A stretch of 64,000 nucleotides of DNA from Chloroflexota bacterium (lineage in GTDB: Bacteria; Chloroflexota; Anaerolineae; Aggregatilineales; Phototrophicaceae). Shown one piece after another: positions 9,447 through 18,067 of the stretch (positions within the stretch are counted from its first letter, which is position 1; every line of letters begins with the position of its first letter). The notes under the pieces were generated by a model. The model was not told the origin of the DNA and did no database searches. It was given only the letters and a program-made list of their open reading frames with translations. The stretch spans positions 94,336-158,335 of the forward strand of contig JAPPFH010000002.1 in NCBI GenBank assembly GCA_028875185.1, in the 5' to 3' direction. The position numbers and the translations under genes were made by a program.

Positions 9447-10472
9447 TCACAATAATGCCAGCGCGACGCCGACGAATGCGCTGAGAATGCCGATCAGCCA
9501 AAATCGCTGCACGATCTGCGTCTCGCTCCAGCCGCCTAACTCAAAGTGATGATGGATGGGCGTGCGGCGGAAGGGCCGAATGTCAACGCCGTAGAAACGG
9601 CGGCTCAGTTTGGCGGAGGCGACTTGCAGAAGCACGCTCACGATTTCCATGACCGGCACAATCGCGATCACCGGCAGCAGCAGCCATTCGCCAGTCATTA
9701 CCGCGACAGTACCCAGCGTGGCGCCCAGCGCCAGCGAGCCGGTGTCGCCCATAAACAACTGCGCCGGATGCGCGTTGTACCAGAGAAAGGCGAAACAAGC
9801 GCCAACGATGACGAAACACAATTCGACCATGTAGATCTGATCATGCAAGAAGGCGATAATGCCAAAAGCGCCGAAAGCGCTGGCGGTGATGATGCCGGCT
9901 AAGCCATCGAGCCCGTCGGTCAGGTTAGTCGCGTTGGATGACGCGACGATGACGAAGGTGCTGATTGGGATGAAGAGCAGCGGATGAAGCGGGACCCTGG
10001 CGTCGACCAGGGGCAGATGAAGACTGTTCGCGTAAGAGAATTCAAAGTAAGAAATTATCGCTGAGGCGCTTAATGCCAGCAAGATTTGCAGGGTGAATTT
10101 CAGCTTGCCCGAAAGCCCCTCGCCGATGTTGCCGCGCGAGGTCTGAATGCCTTCCCAATCATCAATCAAGCCCAGCAGGGCGAAGCCTATCAGCACGATC
10201 AGCGGCACGAGAATGCTGCGTCCTTCGCCGACTTCGACAATGCGGGAGATGTTGAGCGCCAGGGTGACCGCGATGGCCGGCAGGATAATCATGATGCCGC
10301 CCATGGTCGGCGTGCCGATCTTGCGCGCATGGTGGCTGTCCATCAGTTCGGCGCGGATCTGCTTGCCCAAATTGAAGCGATGCAGAACCTCGACGAATGG
10401 ACCGCCCCAGATGACGCCGAGCAAAAAGGTCGCGCCGCCTACAGTGAGCGCCAGCGGAAATTGGCCGTCCAT
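9447..10472 (-). CDS. mraY: Phospho-MurNAc-pentapeptide transferase MraY
   Basis: MraY is the integral membrane enzyme that moves phospho-MurNAc-pentapeptide to undecaprenyl phosphate, making lipid I. The 341 residues carry KIGTPTMGGIMI, the aspartate motif LIDDWEGI, NATNLTDGLDGLAG and the HHHFELGGWSE loop, all family signatures. The ATG at 10472 gives MDGQFPLALTVGG; an open frame upstream runs into ftsI and is rejected. It begins 13 bp after the ftsI-like stop. In many bacteria murE and murF lie between ftsI and mraY; here nothing does. Confidence 0.96.
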   Translation of the reverse strand: MDGQFPLALTVGGATFLLGVIWGGPFVEVLHRFNLGKQIRAELMDSHHARKIGTPTMGGIMIILPAIAVTLALNISRIVEVGEGRSILVPLIVLIGFALLGLIDDWEGIQTSRGNIGEGLSGKLKFTLQILLALSASAIISYFEFSYANSLHLPLVDARVPLHPLLFIPISTFVIVASSNATNLTDGLDGLAGIITASAFGAFGIIAFLHDQIYMVELCFVIVGACFAFLWYNAHPAQLFMGDTGSLALGATLGTVAVMTGEWLLLPVIAIVPVMEIVSVLLQVASAKLSRRFYGVDIRPFRRTPIHHHFELGGWSETQIVQRFWLIGILSAFVGVALALL

Positions 10473-10485
10473 AATTCCACGCTTC

Positions 10486-12255
10486 CTAGCTTTCTTCGGC
10501 TTCGAGGGCGGTCCTGTCCGCTGCCAGGCGATTGCGCGCTTCGTCATCCGGAATTTCGAGCAGAATCACCAGCCGGTCTGCGATGCGCTTGAACACCTGC
10601 GGCGTAACCGCATAGCCGTAATACGCATTTGGGCGGTCCAGCTTAACCAAGATGACCGCCTGCGGATCATCGGCGGGCAGCGCGCCGACGAAAGTAACTA
10701 TCGACGAGTGCTCGCCATATTCCTGACCGACCGCAGTCGAGATCCAGGCGGTGCCCGGCTTGCCAGCGACGGTATAGCCGCGCATGAACGCGCCCGGCGC
10801 GCCTTCGCGCACCACTCGGATCATCATGTCTCTGACGATCGCGGCAGTCTCCGAAGATACGACGCGGCGTACGGTTGTGGGGCGCGCTTCTTCAACGCCA
10901 TCTTCGCCGATCACTTGCCTTACGATGCGCGCCTGCCGCATAATGCCATCATTGGCGAGCGCGCTGAAGGCGGTGATCAACTGCATAGAGGTAACCTTCA
11001 GATCCTGACCGAAACTATTGTAGCCGAGGTAACTCTCGTTCCAATTGGTATCGCCCAGCATCCTCACCTCGCCCGGCTCTTCAGCGAACAAGCCCACGCC
11101 TGTCGGTTGACCGAAGCCGAAAGCCCGCATCATGCTGTAAAACTTCTCGATGCCCATCTCAAGCCCGATGGTCGCCGCGCCCACATTCAGAGATCGGATC
11201 AAGACAGTCGCCGCATCCGAAACGCCATGCGACTGAAAGTGTCTATTATAAATCTCCTGCCCACCCACTTCCAGCAAGCCGCTGTCATTGTACGTCCAAT
11301 AAGGTGTGATCGCGCCTGTTTCAAGCGCGCTCGCCACCGTCAACGCCTGCATAATTGAGCCCGGTTCGTAAGCGTCCTGAACCGCGGAGTTTACCAGCAA
11401 GCTTGGATCTTCAATTTCCAGGAAGCGATTTGGATCCATGGTGGGGTAGTTTGCCAAAGCCAGGACATCGCCGTTGCGCGGATCCATCACGATAACGGCG
11501 CCGCGATACGCTTGGTATTCGTCTACCGCCGCCTTTAATTCGCTCTCGACCCAGAACTGAACATCTCGATCCAGCGTCAGCACGATATCTTTGCCGCGCT
11601 GTTCCGCCGGTCGTTCTTCCGGCAGGCCAAACGGCACATTGCTAATTGACAGATCCAGCACGCGCCCTGACAGCGTATCGTTAAAGGCGCCTTCCACACC
11701 GAGCGTACCCACCAGCCCTTCATCCAACACGATGCCGATCACGTGGGCGGCGAGCGTCCCTTGCGGATAAAAGCGCTTGGGTATCTCTTCCAGCCCAAGC
11801 GAGATTTCATCAAGCGCGGCGATCGCCTGGCCCTGTTCCGCCGAAATCGGACCGGCGACGAATTCCCAGACATTCTCACTGTTGATCTTGCGGAAGAGCT
11901 CGAATTCGTCGATGTCCAGGACGGCCGCCATGTCCTTCATCAGCCGCTCGTCGTCCGCGACCAGCGCCGGGCTGACGCCGAGACGATACTGCACGATGTT
12001 GAATGCGAGCGGCTCGCCGTCTCGGTCGAATATGAGACCGCGCTCGGCCGGAACGCGGAGCGTTGTGTTTGTAACGGAGCTGCCGATCTTTTCCAGTTCT
12101 TGCCGCACGGATCTCGGGAAGAACTGGAAATTCGCCAGATTGATGACCAGGTAGGCGGCCATCAATATAAGGAAGATGGCGACAAAGGGCAGCCGCGCCT
12201 GGATTGTCGATTGCTGCTGTGTAAGTCCTTGCATGAGTTCGGATGCTCGCGTCAA
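10486..12255 (-). CDS. FtsI/PBP2-like division transpeptidase with altered catalytic motifs
   Basis: By position and architecture this is the FtsI (PBP3) septal transpeptidase homologue: a short cytoplasmic tail, one membrane helix (about 22-42), a PBP dimerisation domain (VPAERGLIFDRDGEPLAFN), and a transpeptidase domain (about 245-565). The 589-residue length is normal. The catalytic SxxK motif reads EPGSIMQ (S300 present, Lys replaced by Gln303), SxN is intact (SLN, 355-357), and KTGT reads KPGT (499-502). Both changes were checked in the DNA, and each needs only one base change from the consensus codon. The frame is otherwise intact. Family knowledge says the SxxK lysine activates the serine, so transpeptidase activity is doubtful. 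It starts with ATGA overlap to the ftsL-like gene. Confidence 0.88.
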   Translation of the reverse strand: MTRASELMQGLTQQQSTIQARLPFVAIFLILMAAYLVINLANFQFFPRSVRQELEKIGSSVTNTTLRVPAERGLIFDRDGEPLAFNIVQYRLGVSPALVADDERLMKDMAAVLDIDEFELFRKINSENVWEFVAGPISAEQGQAIAALDEISLGLEEIPKRFYPQGTLAAHVIGIVLDEGLVGTLGVEGAFNDTLSGRVLDLSISNVPFGLPEERPAEQRGKDIVLTLDRDVQFWVESELKAAVDEYQAYRGAVIVMDPRNGDVLALANYPTMDPNRFLEIEDPSLLVNSAVQDAYEPGSIMQALTVASALETGAITPYWTYNDSGLLEVGGQEIYNRHFQSHGVSDAATVLIRSLNVGAATIGLEMGIEKFYSMMRAFGFGQPTGVGLFAEEPGEVRMLGDTNWNESYLGYNSFGQDLKVTSMQLITAFSALANDGIMRQARIVRQVIGEDGVEEARPTTVRRVVSSETAAIVRDMMIRVVREGAPGAFMRGYTVAGKPGTAWISTAVGQEYGEHSSIVTFVGALPADDPQAVILVKLDRPNAYYGYAVTPQVFKRIADRLVILLEIPDDEARNRLAADRTALEAEES

Positions 12256-12722
12256 CTGCCAAAAGACTCAAACTGGTCTCGCAGGACGGTGAATTGCCGC
12301 GCCAGCCAGCCGCCAAATGTTTCTTGATAAGCTGGCAGCGATGCGTCGAGTTGGCTTGGCGCATTCGACTCCAGCGGCGCATCCACTCGCTGCGGATTGT
12401 AGCCCTCGATCAAGAGATAATCGATGTCGTTGTTGGTCGCCGGCCGAAAGCCGATCTCGACCGCGCGCGCATGTAGACGCGGCAAGGTACGGAAGCTGGC
12501 GATCTCGCCAATGAGCTGCTCATTCTGGCGTTTCAATTGATCGCGGTGACTGATGAGGTCTTCAATCTCCCGATTGGTGATGGCGAAGGACGCCACCTGC
12601 GAAAGATACAGGCTTCCCAAGATCAGCAGTACGGCGACGCCAAGAATCGCCATGGCGGTCGCCTGATTGCGTGTGCGAAAGCGTTTGCGACTGAATGTGT
12701 GCTGAATCCAAGCCTGCGACAT
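12252..12722 (-). CDS. FtsL/DivIC-type septum protein
   Basis: A 156-residue bitopic membrane protein in the ftsL position between rsmH and ftsI. It has a basic N-terminus, one hydrophobic segment (about 23-45, AMAILGVAVLLILGSLYL), then a heptad-rich coiled coil (about 50-85, IEDLISHRDQLKRQNEQL) and a polar C-terminus. FtsL and FtsB-type proteins recruit and activate the FtsW-FtsI septal synthase. The primary sequence is too variable to choose firmly between FtsL and FtsB; gene order supports FtsL. Its stop overlaps the ftsI-like start by 4 bp. Confidence 0.75.
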   Translation of the reverse strand: MSQAWIQHTFSRKRFRTRNQATAMAILGVAVLLILGSLYLSQVASFAITNREIEDLISHRDQLKRQNEQLIGEIASFRTLPRLHARAVEIGFRPATNNDIDYLLIEGYNPQRVDAPLESNAPSQLDASLPAYQETFGGWLARQFTVLRDQFESFGS

Positions 12723-12830
12723 GGACCATTGCTATCCATACAGTTGAGCCCGCGCCACCGGCAATGCTGCGGCGGCCGCGCCCGGTATTCTTTCAAATGT
12801 ATTCGGATTGGCGTATCGCGCAACTCGCCA

Positions 12831-13766
12831 TCACGCCGTTTCCAGCTTTTCAACAACGCGCAGCTTGGCGCTGCGGCTGCGCGGATTCTCCCTGATTTCT
12901 TCGAGTGAAGGGATAATCGGCTTGCGGTTGACCAGCCGCGCTTGCGCCGTCCTCTCTTCGATAGACGCCATGCCAGGCGGCGGCGCAATCGTCGTTGACA
13001 GCTTTCGAAACGCATGCTTGACAATGCGATCTTCCAGGCTGTGAAAACTGATCACCGCCAGACGGCCGCCCGGTCGGAGGAGATCGACAGCGATAGGAAG
13101 CGCGCCTTCAAGAGACTCCAATTCACGGTTGACGCCGATGCGCAGCGCCTGAAACACCCGCGTCGCCGGATGCGTTTTCGCTGAACTGCCGGACGGTTTC
13201 GGCCGGACGCGCACCACCAGATCCGCCAAGTCAAGCGCGGAATGGATCGGGCGCTGCTCGGCGATGGCGCGGGCGATGCGGCGCGAGTGACGCTCTTCGC
13301 CGTAGCGATAGAGCAGGTCCGCCAGTTCGGTGATCCCCAAGCCATTGACCAATTCGCCAGCGGTCACGCCGTCGCTGCCGGCATCAAAGCGCATATCCAG
13401 CGGCGCCTTAAAGCGGAAGGAAAAGCCCCGCGCGGCATCATCCATTTGCAGTGACGACGCGCCCAGGTCCAGCAGAATCGCGTCAACGTCCTCCCACTTC
13501 ATCGCCGTTGCGAACCTCGACATTTCGACGTAACCGCCGTGGACGAGGCGTACGCGGTCGTCGAATTCCCACAAGCGCTGGGCGGCGTACGCGATCGCGC
13601 TTTTGTCCAAGTCAATGCCCAGCGCCTGATCAATGCCAGCCCGCAGAAGCGCCAGCGTATGCCCGCCGCCGCCTATCGTGCCGTCGATCAACCGTTTGAC
13701 GCCCGGTTCGTCGGCGCGCAAAACCTCGACGACTTCGCGCGCCATTATTGGAATATGCTGGTTCAT
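12831..13766 (-). CDS. rsmH: 16S rRNA m4C1402 methyltransferase RsmH (MraW)
   Basis: RsmH methylates N4 of C1402 in 16S rRNA using SAM. The 311 residues start HIPIMAREVVEVL and show the SAM motif LIDGTIGGGGHTLALL, the DAILLDLGASSLQMDDAARG motif, HPATRVFQALRIGVN and the C-terminal GGRLAVISFHSLEDRIVK, all diagnostic. It is the first gene of the cluster read right to left. No mraZ lies upstream; the 250-bp gap to uvrC holds a repeat. Confidence 0.97.
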   Translation of the reverse strand: MNQHIPIMAREVVEVLRADEPGVKRLIDGTIGGGGHTLALLRAGIDQALGIDLDKSAIAYAAQRLWEFDDRVRLVHGGYVEMSRFATAMKWEDVDAILLDLGASSLQMDDAARGFSFRFKAPLDMRFDAGSDGVTAGELVNGLGITELADLLYRYGEERHSRRIARAIAEQRPIHSALDLADLVVRVRPKPSGSSAKTHPATRVFQALRIGVNRELESLEGALPIAVDLLRPGGRLAVISFHSLEDRIVKHAFRKLSTTIAPPPGMASIEERTAQARLVNRKPIIPSLEEIRENPRSRSAKLRVVEKLETA

Positions 13767-13917
13767 CAGGCCCTAATCTCAATCGCGCGGGCAACTTCCA
13801 GCATACTCCATTTATGCGTTGCGGATGAGTCCGAACGGCGATTGACGCTTTGGCAGGCTATGGAAGGCCAGGATTGGATTTCGGTCAGCGCGGCCAAGCT
13901 CCTCTCCCTGATGCGTC

Positions 13918-13950
13918 GGGTCGCGTAGACACTGACCTGCGGGAGGGGCT
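13918..13950. repeat. GGGTCGCGTAG-type intergenic repeat, second copy
   Basis: GGGTCGCGTAGACACTGA at 13918-13935 is identical to 7751-7768. It lies between CTCCCT (about 13902-13910) and GGGAGGGG (about 13940-13947), which can pair across the core. The surrounding 250-bp divergent rsmH-uvrC gap has no other feature I can support. Confidence 0.6.
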
Positions 13951-14016
13951 GGGGCTGGCGTAGTAAGAGCGCCTAAGCTGCGTTCGCGGGTTGCCGGGTT
14001 CATGCTAAACTAAGGT

Positions 14017-15939
14017 ATGTTCCGTCGCGTTGAAAGTGCCGATTCGCCACTCATGCTCTATCAGAAACCCACTCATATTGAGACGATTCTGAAGAACTTG
14101 CCAGCCAAGCCGGGCGTCTATCTGCTGAAGAATGGGGCGGGCAAGGTCATTTACGTCGGCAAGGCGAAACGGCTGCGCAATCGCGTGCGCAGCTACTTCA
14201 CGACGGTTGCTGACGGCAACAGCAAGACCCTGCGCATGCGCGGGCTGGTTGAAGACATCGATTTCATCATAACCGAGAACGAAGTCAAGGCGCTGATCCT
14301 CGAAGAGACGCTGATCAAGAGACACAAGCCGCGCTTCAATATCGAGCTGAAAGACGACAAACGCTACCCCTATATTCGCGTTGGCTGGGGCGACGCCTTC
14401 CCAAAGGTCGAGACCACGCGCCGCGTCGTCGATGATGGTTCGCGTTACTTCGGACCCTACTCCGCCATGTGGGTGGTGCAGAAGACGCTGCGAGATTTGC
14501 GCAAAGCCTTCCCCTACTTGACTTGCGACCGTGAAATTACCGGTCAGGATGAGCGCGCTTGCCTCTTCCACGACATCAATCTCTGCAACGCGCCTTGCAT
14601 CGGCGCCGTCGACCGCGATGAATACCGTTTCATGATTCAAGAGTTGATGGATGTCCTGGGCGGCCGCGCGGAACAAGTGCGCAGGCGGCTGAAAAGCGAG
14701 ATGAAACAGGCATCGGGCCAGCTCAACTTCGAGGCGGCCGCCGCCATACGCGACCAACTCTGGGCGATTGATTTCATCACCAATAAGCATAAAGCGGTCG
14801 GCAAACACATGACTGATCACGATGTCATCGCTCTCGCCCGCGACGACCGCGAAGCCACCGTACAAATCATGTTCATCCGCAACGGCAAGCTCATCGGCAG
14901 CGACTCGCGCGCGATGGACAATACTGAAGGCGAGAGCGACGCCGCCGTGCTCGAGCAATTCATCAGCCAGTTCTACGCCTCCTCAAGCAATATCCCGCGC
15001 GAGCTCATCCTTCCCAATGAAGTGGAAGAGGCGCGCATCCTCGAACGCTGGCTTAGCGACAAGCGGGCGGGCGCAAAAGTGACGATTCATGTGCCGCAGC
15101 GAGGCGATAAACGCAAACTGATCGGCTTAGCGCAGGAAAACGCTCTGGAAAGCCTGCAGATGATGCGCGCCCAATACGAAGCCGACGCCACAAAACACGA
15201 ACGGGCGATGGCGGAATTGCAGGAAGCGCTGAAACTGCCGCGCATTCCCAACCGGATCGAATGCTTTGATGTCAGCACGACGCAAGGCACGGCGATTGTG
15301 GCCAGCCGCGTCGTATTCGCGCGCGGCATCGCCCGCAAGAGCGAGTACCGCCGCTTCAATATCCGCACCGTGTCGCACAGCGGCTCGGACGATTACCAAT
15401 CCATGAACGAAGCGCTGACCCGCCGTTTTCTGCGTTGGCGGCAAGCGGACGCGGCGGAAGCCGAGCTTTCGCCCGACGGAAGAGACAAGGACGAGACTTG
15501 GCGCCTGTTGCCCGATCTGCTTCTAATCGACGGCGGCTTGGGGCAACTCAATGTGGCGAAGTCAGTGCTGGCGGAATTCGGACTGTCCGATCGTGTGCCG
15601 CTGGCGTCGCTGGCGAAACGCATTGAAGAGATCTTTGTGCCCGACCAAGCCGATCCAATTTTGCTGCCGCGCCGCGGCGAGGCCCTCTACCTGGTGCAGC
15701 GCGTCCGCGATGAAGCGCATCGCTTTGCCATCACCAGCCACCGCAGGCAGCGTCGCAAACAGGGCATGGCCAGCCGCCTGGAGACCATCCCCGGCGTCGG
15801 ACCCCAAAGACGCAAGGTCCTGCTCAAGCATTTCGAGAATTCTATCGACGCCATCAAAGACGCCAGCGTATCGGAGCTCGCGGCGGTCAACGGCATCAGC
15901 AAAGAAGTGGCGCTGGCGATCAAGAGTCACTTGGATTGA
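14017..15939 (+). CDS. uvrC: Excinuclease ABC subunit C, UvrC
   Basis: UvrC makes the dual incisions in nucleotide excision repair after UvrAB marks damage. The 640 residues have the GIY-YIG nuclease domain (KPGVYLLKNG..VIYVGKAKRLRNRV), the UVR motif that contacts UvrB (about 235-260, FEAAAAIRDQL), the RNase H-like endonuclease domain (RIECFDVSTTQGT, LLIDGGLGQLN) and two C-terminal helix-hairpin-helix motifs (ETIPGVGPQRRKVLLKHF, LAAVNGISKEVA). The start could be 14017 or the ATG at 14053; neither has a strong ribosome binding site. Confidence 0.96.
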   Translation: MFRRVESADSPLMLYQKPTHIETILKNLPAKPGVYLLKNGAGKVIYVGKAKRLRNRVRSYFTTVADGNSKTLRMRGLVEDIDFIITENEVKALILEETLIKRHKPRFNIELKDDKRYPYIRVGWGDAFPKVETTRRVVDDGSRYFGPYSAMWVVQKTLRDLRKAFPYLTCDREITGQDERACLFHDINLCNAPCIGAVDRDEYRFMIQELMDVLGGRAEQVRRRLKSEMKQASGQLNFEAAAAIRDQLWAIDFITNKHKAVGKHMTDHDVIALARDDREATVQIMFIRNGKLIGSDSRAMDNTEGESDAAVLEQFISQFYASSSNIPRELILPNEVEEARILERWLSDKRAGAKVTIHVPQRGDKRKLIGLAQENALESLQMMRAQYEADATKHERAMAELQEALKLPRIPNRIECFDVSTTQGTAIVASRVVFARGIARKSEYRRFNIRTVSHSGSDDYQSMNEALTRRFLRWRQADAAEAELSPDGRDKDETWRLLPDLLLIDGGLGQLNVAKSVLAEFGLSDRVPLASLAKRIEEIFVPDQADPILLPRRGEALYLVQRVRDEAHRFAITSHRRQRRKQGMASRLETIPGVGPQRRKVLLKHFENSIDAIKDASVSELAAVNGISKEVALAIKSHLD

Positions 15940-15948
15940 AGATAGTCG

Positions 15949-16113
15949 TCACTCCTGCTCGGAGCAGTCCAAGTCTTCGATCGCAGGAATGGCTTCCAGT
16001 TGGGCGCTCAGCAGTCCCGCCAGATTCTGTACAACATTCCAAAGTATATTGAGATTTATGTCGAGGTACGCGCGTGCCAGCCAGTTGCGCATGGCGCAGC
16101 CTGACACGGTCAT
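15949..16113 (-). pseudogene. Remnant of a HEPN (DUF86-type) toxin gene
   Basis: A 54-codon frame whose start overlaps the stop of the adjacent nucleotidyltransferase gene as ATGA. The translation from residue 8, MRNWLARAYLDINLNILW, resembles the C-terminal third of HEPN toxins, where the RNase motif Rx4-6H normally lies in a segment like MRNxLxHxYxDxxxxxxW. Here the histidine position is Arg (RNWLAR). The N-terminal 60-70 residues of a normal 110-residue HEPN protein are absent. I infer a deleted, catalytically dead toxin that has left only its tail. It could instead be a short translated peptide, but the loss of both length and His argues for decay. Confidence 0.65.
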
Positions 16114-16448
16114 ACTCCCGCTTGAACTTCAATGATCGGTAGCGCTTCTTCGCATACCGCTTGTCGGAAATGCCGACTTAAGTCGTCGGATGGTCGCAAG
16201 TCAACTTCTCGGCCGATAATCTGGCTCAAGTCAACCATGTGCTGAAAGAACTCCAAGCCAACTTGCGCCTCCGCCTTGTACTCCACTAACAGGTCGATGT
16301 CGCTATCGAAGCGCAAATCGCCATGAAGAGCCGAACCAAAAACGGAATGACGCCGAATCGGCTGACCTGAGCAGTATTCGTGGATGGCGGCCAGCGGCAG
16401 ATCAATTTTCGTTCGGCGCATCAAGGCGCGCTCCATTTGACTTGGCAT
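16110..16448 (-). CDS. MNT-type nucleotidyltransferase (antitoxin-like)
   Basis: A 112-residue minimal nucleotidyltransferase of the MntA family. It has the GS...DxD catalytic signature VFGSALHGDLRFDSDIDLLV (residues about 37-56) and the third acidic position in REVDLRPSDDL. MntA proteins AMPylate and neutralise HEPN RNase toxins encoded next to them; the HEPN remnant just downstream fits that pairing. The active-site residues look intact although the partner is broken. It lies 23 bp after the serA stop, on the same strand, so it may be transcribed with the serine operon. Confidence 0.85.
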   Translation of the reverse strand: MPSQMERALMRRTKIDLPLAAIHEYCSGQPIRRHSVFGSALHGDLRFDSDIDLLVEYKAEAQVGLEFFQHMVDLSQIIGREVDLRPSDDLSRHFRQAVCEEALPIIEVQAGV

Positions 16449-16471
16449 TTACCGTATTGCGCGGTTATTCC

Positions 16472-18067
16472 CTAAATCCGCAGCTGATGCACGTGCCGGA
16501 TGAAGTCTTGCGCCCGCAGCGCAGTCATCACCGATTCCGGCAAAGCCTCATCGAAGTTGAGCACCGTCAGCGTATTGCCGCCCGGCGCCGCCCGCCCCGT
16601 GTGCCAGCTGGCGATATTGATGCCGTTGTCCGCCATCAAAGTGCCGACCCGCCCGATAATGCCCGGCTGGTCGTGGCTGCCCATCACGAGCAGGTGGCCG
16701 CGCGGCTCAAAGTGAACGCGGTAATCGTTGATCTGCAAAATGTAAGGCTTTTGCCGGTCGAGCAGGGCGCCGGCGATGCTGATCTCTTCGCCGTTCTCCA
16801 GCGTGACCTGGCAGGTAATGACATTGCGGTATTCGCTGATTTTGATGCCTTTGGCTTGCGTGATCTGCCAGCCGCGCTCCGCCGCCCGCAGCGGCGCGTT
16901 GACGAAGCTAACGCTCTCGCCCAAAATCGGACGCAGCAAGCCTTTGAGGATGCCAACGGTCATCGGCTTTATTAGCCCATTCATATCGTCGCCGAATATC
17001 TCGATGGCGATGCGCCTAATGGGGCTGCGCGCCAATACGTGCTGAAGCGCGCCGATGCTTTCCGCCAATTGCATATAAGGGCGAATCTGCTCGTACGAGA
17101 CGCCCGGCAGCAGCGGCATATTGACCACATTGCGATAATCGCGGTCGTTCAGCGCGTCAATCACTTGTTCCACAATTTGCAGCGACAGATCCTGCCGCGC
17201 CTCGGCCGTGTTGTCGCCGATATGCGGTGTATGAATCACCTTGTCCATGCCGATGAGCGGACTGTTGAAAGGCGGCTCTTCATTCCAGACATCGAGCGCA
17301 ACCCCGCCCAAATGCCCATCCAGCAGCGCTTCCGCCAGCAGCGCTTCCTTGATGATGCCGCCATGCGCCGTATTGATGAAGCGCGCGCCCCGCTTCATCT
17401 GACGCAGCAAATCCGCGTCGAAAAAATCTTGCGTCTCTTTCGTCGCCGGCACGTGCATGCTGACATAATCGGAAGCGCCCAACAGTTCGCGCAGGCTGAC
17501 CAGTTGAACCTGCGCCTCGTTGACTCGCTCTTGGCGGATGTAAGGATCGTAAGCCAGCACGGTCATGCCCAGCGCCAGGCAAAGCTGCGCCACCCGCTGC
17601 CCCACGCGCCCGAGCCCGACAATGCCGATCGTCTTGCCATGCAGCTGCGCCCCAACCTGCTGCGCGCGATCAAAAAGCCACCAGCCTTCGCGCAGGCTCT
17701 CTTGCGCGGCCGGCAGATTCCGATTAAGCGCCAGCATCAACGTCAATGTGTGCTCGGCGGCTGATATCGCGCTCCCCCCTGGCGTGTTCATCACCAGGAT
17801 GCCGCGCTCGCTGGCGCAGTCGATATCGATGCCGGTTAAACCCGCTGACATGCGCGCAATCAAGCGCAGCTTAGGCGCTTGATCCAGCAAAGGCGCGTCC
17901 AGCCTAAAGTCCGAGCGGGTGATGATGGCGCACGCGTCTTGCAAGGCGGCGCGCACACTCGCCGTCTTCGGCGGCACAGACTGAACCGCCAAGTCGCTCT
18001 GCGCTTCCAACAGCGCCATGCTTTCCGGTGTGAGATCGGTAGCGACCACGACATTCAGCTGGCTCAA
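16472..18067 (-). CDS. serA: D-3-phosphoglycerate dehydrogenase SerA
   Basis: SerA oxidises 3-phosphoglycerate to 3-phosphohydroxypyruvate with NAD, the first step of serine synthesis. The 531 residues form the long three-part type: substrate and NAD-binding domains (GKTIGIVGLGRVGQRVAQLC around 145, the RGARFINTAHGGII motif and the HTPHIGDNTAEA histidine motif), an intervening domain, and a C-terminal ACT domain (VMGSHDQPGIIGRVGTLMAD) that usually senses serine. The start overlaps the upstream HAD gene as ATGA. Confidence 0.96.
   Translation of the reverse strand: MSQLNVVVATDLTPESMALLEAQSDLAVQSVPPKTASVRAALQDACAIITRSDFRLDAPLLDQAPKLRLIARMSAGLTGIDIDCASERGILVMNTPGGSAISAAEHTLTLMLALNRNLPAAQESLREGWWLFDRAQQVGAQLHGKTIGIVGLGRVGQRVAQLCLALGMTVLAYDPYIRQERVNEAQVQLVSLRELLGASDYVSMHVPATKETQDFFDADLLRQMKRGARFINTAHGGIIKEALLAEALLDGHLGGVALDVWNEEPPFNSPLIGMDKVIHTPHIGDNTAEARQDLSLQIVEQVIDALNDRDYRNVVNMPLLPGVSYEQIRPYMQLAESIGALQHVLARSPIRRIAIEIFGDDMNGLIKPMTVGILKGLLRPILGESVSFVNAPLRAAERGWQITQAKGIKISEYRNVITCQVTLENGEEISIAGALLDRQKPYILQINDYRVHFEPRGHLLVMGSHDQPGIIGRVGTLMADNGINIASWHTGRAAPGGNTLTVLNFDEALPESVMTALRAQDFIRHVHQLRI

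Noticed and set aside
10486-12255. Frameshift or pseudogene explanation for the FtsI-like gene
   Set aside because: The frame is full length with normal domains and coupled overlaps on its 5' side; only point substitutions affect the motifs.
13812-14003. 63-codon minus-strand frame before uvrC
   Set aside because: It spans the intergenic repeat, has no family features and no start signal.
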